A stretch of DNA of 26,138 nt from a virus, in IMG/VR virus record IMGVR_UViG_3300009184_000180, positions 1 through 26,138 of that record; one strand, given 5' to 3'. The notes under the pieces are model-generated. The model did not search any database, was not told the DNA's origin, and saw only the letters and a program-made list of their open reading frames with translations. Shown here piece after piece: positions 1 to 6,602 of the stretch. A program made the position numbers and the translations under genes. Position 1 is the first letter of the stretch, and each line of letters begins with the position of its first letter.

Positions 1-396
1 ACCCATCCTAATGGCCTCTTGAGTATTGTCGTAGTCCTCCCTTTGCATCTGAAGGTTCCATTGAGCCTGCTGAGCGTTAAGGTCGAAGTTACGCAACTGG
101 GCTTGTTGATATTCTTTCTTGAGCTCGAAGTCTCTGGTTCCGGCTTGGAAGTTGTATTCCTGCTGGTCTTTGGTGAGCTGAAAATTACGATCGGCGTTGA
201 TCATCTCCTGTGCAAACTGACGTTCACGCAGGGACTGCATCCGATTGGCATTGGTGATGTTGGTGGTGGCGTCGTACTGCTTGATGAAATTATTCATCAC
301 CTCCTGATCTTGCAAAGTCTGATTACCAGCATAAGCGGCAGTCGCGCTCATATTGGGGGCTCGGAACTCTCCTGGTAGTTGATATGCTTGTGCCAT
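1..396 (-). CDS. Partial glutamine-rich virion protein, candidate internal/ejection protein (C-terminus cut by window edge)
   Basis: This frame starts with ATG at 396 and stays open for 132 codons to the left edge, so the C-terminus is missing. It begins MAQAYQLPGEF and becomes very rich in Gln, Asn, Arg and Glu, with a predicted helical, coiled-coil-like stretch from about residue 25 onward (many Q, E, R and N with regularly spaced aromatics). There is no catalytic motif and no membrane segment in the visible part. The start lies 3 nt after the stop of the gene before it (TAATTTATG) and has no clear Shine-Dalgarno site. As the last gene of the tail/virion block, next to a glycine-rich protein, it could be an internal core or DNA-ejection protein; that is inference from position and composition. 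That it is a real gene is likely because the frame continues the tight gene packing. Confidence 0.75.
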   Translation of the reverse strand, partial: MAQAYQLPGEFRAPNMSATAAYAGNQTLQDQEVMNNFIKQYDATTNITNANRMQSLRERQFAQEMINADRNFQLTKDQQEYNFQAGTRDFELKKEYQQAQLRNFDLNAQQAQWNLQMQREDYDNTQEAIRMG

Positions 397-399
397 AAA

Positions 400-1371
400 T
401 TAGAATTGTTTTGTTCCGTAAGACCCAAATCCTCCGAACCCACCCATGCTTTGCGGGGTGAGGTAACTAGAAACCATATTTGTAGGCATCGACATCATGG
501 GTCCTGAGAAACTCCCGCCGGGGGTAGCACCCATACCCATGCTCGGGATATTAGGAGCTCCATTCCCACCACCTAACATCCCACCTCCTCCACCCAAAAG
601 CCCACCACCGAAAAGCGAAGTCCCCATTTGTCCCATCGAAGAAATAGCACCGCCGGATTGACCGGCCCCAAGTTGGAACCCACCACCTCCGGCAAGACTG
701 CCCAGACCGCCACCCAGCATGCCACCCAAAGCTGTTCCCGCTCCGGGCATAAGGAATGAACCGGCAGCGGCACCAACAAGACCACCAATAGACCCAAACA
801 TACTCCCGCTACTCTGTGCGTTCTGGACATCATAGTTATACTTGTTCATGGCGTTTTGGTTAGCAACATTTGCTTTGTTTGTTGCGTCCTGCAGCTGTTC
901 GCCTCGGAGTTGACCAGTAGAAAATAAATAGTTTTGCGCTTGTTGCGGGCTAAGATAATCAGCCATCTGCAATAAACCGGGAAGGGCGGACATTCCTTGC
1001 GCTTGCAACTGGGATGATAGCTGGCCGTAACTGGCAGCTTCCCCAAAGATTGCGGCTTGGCTTGTTCCGGGCAAACCAGCCGCCATATTTCGGGCGGCAA
1101 ATTGTCTTTGAGCTTCAGCTTGCGTATCCGCCGACGGAGTACCCGATAAAAGTTGGGAAACCAAATTAGCTGACTGTTTGGTAGCGCCAATTGTTCCGGG
1201 TAAACCTTGTTCTAACTGATTCCTAAAACCTTCATTTATAGTCGAAGCAAATTGTTCTAGACCTGGCAATTCAGCACCTTGCCCCATGAACATAGAGAAT
1301 GTTTCCGACAGGGGCACCTTACGAGGAGCCTGCAACTGGGGCGGTGATGGTGATTTGCTACCACCCCCCAT
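400..1371 (-). CDS. Virion protein with glycine-zipper C-terminus, candidate ejection protein
   Basis: A protein of 323 residues. Residues 1-20 are Pro/Ser-rich, residues 25-185 look helical and Gln/Ala-rich, and residues about 190-320 are dominated by Gly with Ala, Met, Ser and Leu. The segment around 192-230 (GSIGGLVGAAAGSF, then GGMLGGGLGSLAGGG) is a glycine-zipper pattern of the type found in membrane-inserting proteins. No enzyme motif is visible. The ATG at 1371 lies 1 nt after the stop of the upstream gene (TAATATG). Similar Gly-rich proteins occur among virion and ejection proteins of short-tailed phages; here a role in crossing the host envelope during DNA delivery is inferred from composition and from its place among tail genes. 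It could instead be a passive structural or adhesin component. Confidence 0.8.
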   Translation of the reverse strand: MGGGSKSPSPPQLQAPRKVPLSETFSMFMGQGAELPGLEQFASTINEGFRNQLEQGLPGTIGATKQSANLVSQLLSGTPSADTQAEAQRQFAARNMAAGLPGTSQAAIFGEAASYGQLSSQLQAQGMSALPGLLQMADYLSPQQAQNYLFSTGQLRGEQLQDATNKANVANQNAMNKYNYDVQNAQSSGSMFGSIGGLVGAAAGSFLMPGAGTALGGMLGGGLGSLAGGGGFQLGAGQSGGAISSMGQMGTSLFGGGLLGGGGGMLGGGNGAPNIPSMGMGATPGGSFSGPMMSMPTNMVSSYLTPQSMGGFGGFGSYGTKQF

Positions 1372-1372
1372 A

Positions 1373-1795
1373 TTAGGCCATCCTCTCCGCTAAAGCCCAA
1401 GGAAGTACACGCATACGCTGGTTATACTTGGCTCCCTCAAAACAAACCCAATCACGGATACCGGAAAGAGCAATCGCGTTACGCACCAGTTCAGTCCGAA
1501 CAGTCTTATCCTCGGACGCCAAGATAACAATTGCCACACCTTTAGCTTTGAAGTCATTTTCCCAACTATGAATATCTTCCGGCTTATCCACAAACTGCAA
1601 AGCCAACACCCCGTCAATCTTCCCTTTGTTGTTTTGGTGTACAAGCAACTGGCCTAAGTCTGCAAAGAACTTGATCATGTCCTTCAAATCCTTTCGGTTC
1701 CAATGCCGATAGAAGGGGATTTTCTTTTCGACGTAGGTTATCACTTGACCATTGATATCTTTCATTTTAAGCCGTTCGTCAATAATTGGTTGCAC
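1373..1795 (-). CDS. Small tail-region protein, weakly acetyltransferase-like
   Basis: A protein of 140 residues with mixed alpha/beta character. The central part has a long helix (about residues 33-52, KDLKDMIKFFADLGQLL), a strand (IDGVLALQFV), and a later strand (GVAIVILAS) followed by a helix, an order reminiscent of the GNAT fold that some short-tailed phages carry as a small internal virion protein. I cannot point to a conserved acetyl-CoA loop, so the resemblance is weak. The longest start is GTG at 1795, forming a TAGTG overlap with the stop of the preceding gene, which suggests translational coupling; an in-frame ATG at 1765 (MKDINGQ) is an alternative, and neither has a convincing Shine-Dalgarno site. 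It sits between the duplicated adaptor-like protein and the glycine-zipper protein, so a virion or assembly role is plausible. Confidence 0.7.
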   Translation of the reverse strand: MQPIIDERLKMKDINGQVITYVEKKIPFYRHWNRKDLKDMIKFFADLGQLLVHQNNKGKIDGVLALQFVDKPEDIHSWENDFKAKGVAIVILASEDKTVRTELVRNAIALSGIRDWVCFEGAKYNQRMRVLPWALAERMA

Positions 1796-3114
1796 TACCG
1801 AAGATTGCCAATTTCACCCATAGCCCACGCCGTACCCTGTACCTGCATGGTCAAACGGTTACCACCCCGCTTCTGTTGGAGCTCGTCCCGCAATAGCTGG
1901 ATAGCCTTTTGTTCGTGGAAAGTATAAAAGTCTGGTTTATCGGCCTGCATAAAAGCGGTGACCATTTCTAGCAGAGCGGGGTAATTACCGACCACCATCG
2001 GGTCAGAATCTTGTGTTTTTGCTGACCACCGAACAGAACCAAGAACAGTCAGAATACAAGGGTCTTCGGGGTTAGTTGGCCGATTAACAAAGATTTTACG
2101 TTTAGCTAATATGGTCCCAGTAGTCTCATCGAATACAGCGTCTTCCCCACGATCTATAACAAGCAACCCATTTGTATTAGTCGTCGTCCTAAAACCAGGA
2201 CCGTTCTCGTGGAAGTCGTATTCTCTGGCAAAAAGGTTTACCCGTTCGGAATTAAAAGAGCAGAACAAAATTGATTCTACGTCATGGGGAAGATACATCT
2301 CTCCACTTTCTGGTACCTCGATATCAAACTGTCTGATCGACCCGTACCAAGATCCGCGGGTAAGCAGATACTCTTCCGCTTTATCAATCAAGTGGAACAA
2401 CGCCGAGTCATCTGTGTGTAACCCGTCTTTAAGATCCAAAGCCATACGAGCTCTCATCCACCCCATAGTCCCCTCAGTTGTGGTCGATACCAAAGATTGA
2501 TAGTTAAGACGACGAGCTCCTTCAAGAGTCTTGTCCAAAACCAAAGATAATCTTTCGACGGCTTTTTGTTCAAAAGCTTGAGCAAGGTCAAGTTGTCCAT
2601 TTTGTTCTCTCCAAAGAGCCAAAAGCATGAGACGCAGAGCGTCAAGATCTTGGATAACCAACAAGTCGGTATTGCTAGCAACAGGAATAAAATTAAGCTT
2701 GCCTGTAACTTCTACGGATTGAGGGAGCGGGCTAATCCCAGAAACTTGGTACGACCGATAATTAGAAGACGTAATTGGTTTTCCAACCCGCAACAAAGTT
2801 TCACTATTCGAAAGAAAAGCCTGTTCAGTATTGGTGAGGAGACCATTTGGTAGAGTGGTGGAAGTTGCTCTAATGATAGTACTTAATCCAAATCCAGAAA
2901 CAGTTGTAATATCCCCTGTGTAATCTGGGAGAGTAAATACTCCGTTCACCAAAGGAAGCGAAAATTTAGCCAATACGCCGAGCCAAGTACGGACCGCATA
3001 GAGGCGTCTCTGAGCCTCGTTAATGCGGGAAATTACCCGATCATCGGTAGGGTAGACACCATTATCAACATAAGTTGATAATGCAGCCTTGGCTTCTGCA
3101 AGTGTGATTGCCAT
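1795..3114 (-). CDS. Internally duplicated adaptor / tail-tubular-A-like protein
   Basis: A protein of 439 residues built of two related halves. Residues 11-70 (helical, with TDDRVISRINEAQRRLY, then a short beta part ending in LP) match residues 225-283 (TDDSALFHLIDKAEEYLL, ending in LP). Residues 155-205 (ALRLMLLALWREQ, then FEQKAVERL) match residues 377-415 (ALLEMVTAFMQAD, then FHEQKAIQLL). An N-terminal helical pair, a beta middle and a C-terminal helix pair are what is expected of head-to-tail adaptors such as T7 gp11, which is about 200 residues long; here two such units appear fused. The ATG at 3114 follows the upstream stop by 3 nt. A connector role is inferred from this architecture and from the surrounding tail genes; the duplication is directly visible. 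Confidence 0.75.
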   Translation of the reverse strand: MAITLAEAKAALSTYVDNGVYPTDDRVISRINEAQRRLYAVRTWLGVLAKFSLPLVNGVFTLPDYTGDITTVSGFGLSTIIRATSTTLPNGLLTNTEQAFLSNSETLLRVGKPITSSNYRSYQVSGISPLPQSVEVTGKLNFIPVASNTDLLVIQDLDALRLMLLALWREQNGQLDLAQAFEQKAVERLSLVLDKTLEGARRLNYQSLVSTTTEGTMGWMRARMALDLKDGLHTDDSALFHLIDKAEEYLLTRGSWYGSIRQFDIEVPESGEMYLPHDVESILFCSFNSERVNLFAREYDFHENGPGFRTTTNTNGLLVIDRGEDAVFDETTGTILAKRKIFVNRPTNPEDPCILTVLGSVRWSAKTQDSDPMVVGNYPALLEMVTAFMQADKPDFYTFHEQKAIQLLRDELQQKRGGNRLTMQVQGTAWAMGEIGNLR

Positions 3115-3117
3115 GGC

Positions 3118-3546
3118 TTAGTTGAGGATCTCAGGCCAGACGGCTTTGATTTCCTCGGGGGTAGTTCCAAGAATTGGTATGTTGGTTACGTCACGAAGTT
3201 CCTGTTTTGCTGAGACGACCCGAGCAATCTCAGTAGTATTCTGAGTTTCCGTAGCCCTCATGTAAGCAAGATCAAGGGCTTCTAACTTAGGCTTACGGGC
3301 TTCACGCCATTTGTTTTTCCAAATTTGTTTCGCTCCTTCTAGATCGATCTCTACTTGGCCCTGATTGTACTTCCAAACGGGGAAGAAAGTTAAATCGGAG
3401 GGAATTGAATCTGCGTCAACAATTGCATAGTCTGATCCTTCGGGGACATCTTTTTCTGCAATCTGCTCAACGGTCAGACCACATTTGCATGGTTGCAGAA
3501 TGGATACTGAATTTCCTGCTCCTTCGTATATAACTATTTTATTCAT
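3118..3546 (-). CDS. Probable tail-fibre assembly chaperone
   Basis: A protein of 142 residues starting MNKIVIYEGAG. The C-terminal half contains a helical region (about residues 80-125) with Trp/Arg/Lys-rich helices, then LEALDLAYMRATE and AKQELRDVTNIP, a pattern seen in phage tail-fibre assembly and XkdW-like proteins, where a KQ-x-LRD motif sits near the end. The frame is open for 15 more codons upstream (to 3591), but that would overlap the previous gene by 41 nt; the ATG at 3546 lies 4 nt after that stop in a TAATTTTATG junction identical to the one at 4331-4340, so I prefer it. Position directly after a tail-fibre gene supports a chaperone role. It may act on this fibre, the RCC1 fibre, or both. 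Family assignment is moderate; position adds weight. Confidence 0.72.
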   Translation of the reverse strand: MNKIVIYEGAGNSVSILQPCKCGLTVEQIAEKDVPEGSDYAIVDADSIPSDLTFFPVWKYNQGQVEIDLEGAKQIWKNKWREARKPKLEALDLAYMRATETQNTTEIARVVSAKQELRDVTNIPILGTTPEEIKAVWPEILN

Positions 3547-3550
3547 AAAA

Positions 3551-4333
3551 TTATGATGAGAGGATAGCGATAGACGTATAAACAAAATCAATTGCGTTAC
3601 TGGATTGTTGCACAGTTACGAAGTCAACATATCCCGTCGTCGCACTTACGAGCCTAACGCCTGCATCTGCTACACTATTCCACACTTCATTTCCTTGTCC
3701 GACTGTGCCAAGAACAGCGTAATTTGCTGCTGGCATGGCTGTAGCAAAAGTAACTCTAAACCCGCCAGTCGTTGCGCCAGCTATTCTTGTAATACTTGAT
3801 ATATTAAAACTTTGCGTGGAATAAATTGTTAAGTTTCCTCCGTTAAAATTAACCCAAGCCTTTACAGTTCGTTTTGCCACATTGTCTGATTGTGTTACGC
3901 TAGTCGAAAGCATTGGGAACGTAATGCTCCCACTCGGAATACTCTTTGCAACATCGGACCATAAAGCCCGTTTAAGTACGCTATTAACTCCTGCTTGGGA
4001 AACTAAAAATTGGTCGCTGGCGTCTACTGAGGTAATTTGGTTTTTACCGCTGATCAAAGTTTCCGAATACGCGCTACCGGATGATATGTTTCCAGCAAAC
4101 GGGTATTCGAGATAAGCACCGGCAACCGATCTGTATACCTTCAGTCTTGTGTTATCCGATGTGTCTACCCAGAGATAATCAGCAGCGGGAAGGGGACTGA
4201 CTCCGTTAGAGTATAAAACTTTGCTAGATATTGTGAATGCAGGAATCTCCAAGTATTGCGCGAACAACTCCAAGAGATCTTGGGGAGCTCCGTAGCACGT
4301 TCCAGTAGGTAATGTTCCGGGTATTAGGGCCAT
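3551..4333 (-). CDS. Tail fibre protein
   Basis: A protein of 260 residues. The N-terminus (MALIPGTLPTGTCYG, residues 1-60) contains LPAADYLWVDTSDNTRLKVYRS, a short beta module found in virion proteins. Residues about 155-260 form a typical fibre tip: VKAWVNFNGGNLTIYS, SSITRIAG, GFRVTFATAMPAANYAV, and a closing hydrophobic strand. This AWVNFNG plus FTTAMP-type signature is common in phage tail fibres. The ATG at 4333 follows the stop of the RCC1 fibre gene by 4 nt (TAATTTTATG); no Shine-Dalgarno site is seen. It is followed at once by a probable assembly chaperone, the usual fibre/chaperone order. The receptor cannot be predicted. It could be the distal part of a composite fibre together with the upstream RCC1 protein. 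Confidence 0.85.
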   Translation of the reverse strand: MALIPGTLPTGTCYGAPQDLLELFAQYLEIPAFTISSKVLYSNGVSPLPAADYLWVDTSDNTRLKVYRSVAGAYLEYPFAGNISSGSAYSETLISGKNQITSVDASDQFLVSQAGVNSVLKRALWSDVAKSIPSGSITFPMLSTSVTQSDNVAKRTVKAWVNFNGGNLTIYSTQSFNISSITRIAGATTGGFRVTFATAMPAANYAVLGTVGQGNEVWNSVADAGVRLVSATTGYVDFVTVQQSSNAIDFVYTSIAILSS

Positions 4334-4337
4334 AAAA

Positions 4338-6425
4338 TTAGAAGGGCATTGTTATTGGGCTACTTGCATTGTTTGTAGAGTATGGTCCGAGAGAACCATT
4401 TGTCTGAGCCCCGCAACATAACACCTTACCGTTACTCAAAAGAATTCTTAAAGCCACATAACCATAAGAATTATCAACACCGTCGGCCGTTATATCCACG
4501 ATAGATTGTCCATTCGTATTCACCTTGGCAAAACCCCAAGTCGGTAGTTGTGTTGTCGATGCCCCCCTGCCTAGTTGGCCCCAATCGTTTCTACCAGCAC
4601 TATAGAGGAATCCGTTAGAAGAAAGAACATAAGTCGAAAAATAATTATTATTCCCAACTACTACAACTTTTTGGGCAGCCCCGAGAGAAGCGGGGTCATA
4701 AGTCTTAGTGAAAGTTGAATTAACGGTAGCTGTAGCCCCACCAGAACCGTTGGCCCCAAAGTTTCCATGCCCATTATATCCGGCCATCCATAAAGAACCA
4801 TCAGTTTTTTTCAAAACTGTGTAGCTGAAGCCGTTGTCATTCCCTTGGGGTACATAAATATCGGAAACCCCAGTTTGAACCATTGTCGCGTATCCCGAGT
4901 TAGTATCAGTTACAGTTCCATTTCCTAACTGACCGTAATTATTGTACCCAGACGTGTAGACTTGCCCTGAAGCTGTCAACATAACCGTGTGACCACCACT
5001 TCCGTTCGTCGAGCCGAGAATCTTTGTTACTTTTCCTTCTGCCCCCGCTCCTAGGGGGACACCTGCCGATTTGAGATAATAGTTTAAAGCGGTCATGGCA
5101 GTTTGGTTACCCTGACTTAACTGACCATATCCGTTATACCCAGAGCACAAAACTTTCCCATCGTCAGCCCCCAGAGGACTGCCTAAATAAATTCCGCTTG
5201 CGTAATTATTTCCCCAAACATAAGCGTCAGAAAACAGTTTTGTTCCCCCAATTCTGAGCGGTGAGGTTATAGTCGTCTCAGTTCTTCCGAGTTGTTTATC
5301 GCTGTTACTGCCCCACCCATAGGTTTCTCCAGTTGGGGTAATTGCAACGACCGTTTCATAAGTATATTGAGATAGTCTTAATTTAAGTATAGGCAGATTG
5401 TTGAAAGAAGATTGGGGAATCGGGGTAAACATCGTAGAATCGGCTGTAGAACCTAACCCCATGCAACCGTCTCCCCCCGCCCCCGCGGCGTATAGTATTC
5501 CCTGATTAGACAGGACATAAGAAGTTCTCCAACCGGCGAAAACAGCGTGAGCTGCTGGGAAAACATCCCCAACTCCAGAAGAATTTGCGTTAAAAGTGCA
5601 TTCAACTGGGAAGCTTACATCCGAATTACTAGACCCTATCGCGTTTTTGTAGCTATAGTTACCCCCAGTTACTTTGACCTTTCTGTCTTGGGTTATAAAA
5701 AAAGATCCTCTGTAGGATCCAAAATTACCATATGCGTTAAAAGTATTGCAAAGACCATTGGTGCAACCATACGCCACGGCTTTTGCGCTTACTCCCGTAC
5801 CTGTGTCAATAGTTACGGAGGGAGTAATTAAATAACCAGAACCGGGATTAGTGATTGTAACGGAAGAAACCGATCCCGCAGTTAAAACTGCGATTCCGGT
5901 TGCTGTATCCCCAGTAGGTGAAGCAGTAAAACTAACTGCTGGAACAGTTGTATACCCAGAACCTTGATTGTAGACAACAACATTCTCCACCGAACCAGAA
6001 AATATAACAGCAGTTCCAGGTCTTGCCGTCCCTGCGTTTTCAACAAAAGTACGATCGGGTTCACCAAAGTTGGAGATACGCAAAGAACTGGCCGCCAACT
6101 TTATGGCAGTTACAGCTCCGTCTGCTAGTTTTGGAGTTGTAACTGCAAGATCAGAGAGTTTTCCGGTAGACACGGAAATATTGCGAATGTGATTTGTGGT
6201 GACCGCTCTTTCCGAGTCAACGGATGCGCTGGAACTCAAAACATCTGCGGTTACTGCGTTTCCGGCAAGTTGCAAAGTCCCAATTGAATAGTTTGCGGGA
6301 AGAAACATCCCAGCATTTTTAGCGACTAGAAATGAAATACTGTAAGTGCTTGCCCCCTGAACAATTGGAAAGATATCTGTTAAATTAGCCGTAGAGGCTG
6401 CAGGTAATTGGGATATCCTAGGCAT
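4338..6425 (-). CDS. Tail fibre with RCC1-type beta-propeller domain
   Basis: A protein of 695 residues. Residues 1-40 (MPRISQLPAAS...DIFPIVQG) match the short N-terminal attachment module of many phage fibres. Residues 60-112 hold LA-V-T-x-KLA repeats typical of fibre shafts. Residues 148-215 hold two GSGY-x-x-x-P-x-V units. Residues about 301-682 hold RCC1-like repeats, each a strand pair followed by a GYNxxGQLGxG-type loop: around 310, 366, 425, 487, 545, 606 and 666, with a weaker one near 248. Seven blades equals the usual RCC1 propeller. The predicted role is carbohydrate or protein receptor binding at the cell surface; the specific ligand is unknown. The ATG at 6425 has no clear Shine-Dalgarno site. 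The domain content is visible directly; receptor binding is inferred. Confidence 0.85.
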   Translation of the reverse strand: MPRISQLPAASTANLTDIFPIVQGASTYSISFLVAKNAGMFLPANYSIGTLQLAGNAVTADVLSSSASVDSERAVTTNHIRNISVSTGKLSDLAVTTPKLADGAVTAIKLAASSLRISNFGEPDRTFVENAGTARPGTAVIFSGSVENVVVYNQGSGYTTVPAVSFTASPTGDTATGIAVLTAGSVSSVTITNPGSGYLITPSVTIDTGTGVSAKAVAYGCTNGLCNTFNAYGNFGSYRGSFFITQDRKVKVTGGNYSYKNAIGSSNSDVSFPVECTFNANSSGVGDVFPAAHAVFAGWRTSYVLSNQGILYAAGAGGDGCMGLGSTADSTMFTPIPQSSFNNLPILKLRLSQYTYETVVAITPTGETYGWGSNSDKQLGRTETTITSPLRIGGTKLFSDAYVWGNNYASGIYLGSPLGADDGKVLCSGYNGYGQLSQGNQTAMTALNYYLKSAGVPLGAGAEGKVTKILGSTNGSGGHTVMLTASGQVYTSGYNNYGQLGNGTVTDTNSGYATMVQTGVSDIYVPQGNDNGFSYTVLKKTDGSLWMAGYNGHGNFGANGSGGATATVNSTFTKTYDPASLGAAQKVVVVGNNNYFSTYVLSSNGFLYSAGRNDWGQLGRGASTTQLPTWGFAKVNTNGQSIVDITADGVDNSYGYVALRILLSNGKVLCCGAQTNGSLGPYSTNNASSPITMPF

Positions 6426-6457
6426 TGTGGTTTATATCCAAAACAAACTTGCGGAAG

Positions 6458-6601
6458 TCAAGTAAACAACGGCGAATCTGATTCAGTTAAAATATTTAGA
6501 TTGGCCTCAGTAAGAAGGTGTTCCGAAGTAACAATGGGCAAAACATTGAAACTAAGCGGGCAACAATCAAGCTCGTAACAAGATGATACGTCTTCAGGCA
6601 T
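6458..6601 (-). CDS. Small conserved-looking acidic protein (47 aa)
   Basis: A 47-residue protein starting MPEDVSSCYELDCCPL, with three cysteines in residues 8-14 and a leucine-rich acidic C-terminus (LLTEANLNILTESDS). The frame extends upstream to 6658, but that would overlap the nozzle-like gene; the ATG at 6601 is preceded by a strong GGAGGTG Shine-Dalgarno site 7 nt away, which decides the start. The start lies 1 nt after the previous stop (TAACATG). I do not recognise the function. Its place between a large nozzle/hub-like gene and a fibre gene suggests a virion-associated or assembly role, but the sequence itself gives no specific clue. The clustered cysteines could bind metal or simply be structural. 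Confidence 0.7.
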   Translation of the reverse strand: MPEDVSSCYELDCCPLSFNVLPIVTSEHLLTEANLNILTESDSPLFT

Positions 6602-6602
6602 G

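Noticed and set aside
19-378. Plus-strand hydrophobic open frame (119 codons) at the left edge
   Set aside because: The opposite strand holds an edge-cut frame with correct spacing to its upstream gene and phage-like composition; the plus frame is its shadow.
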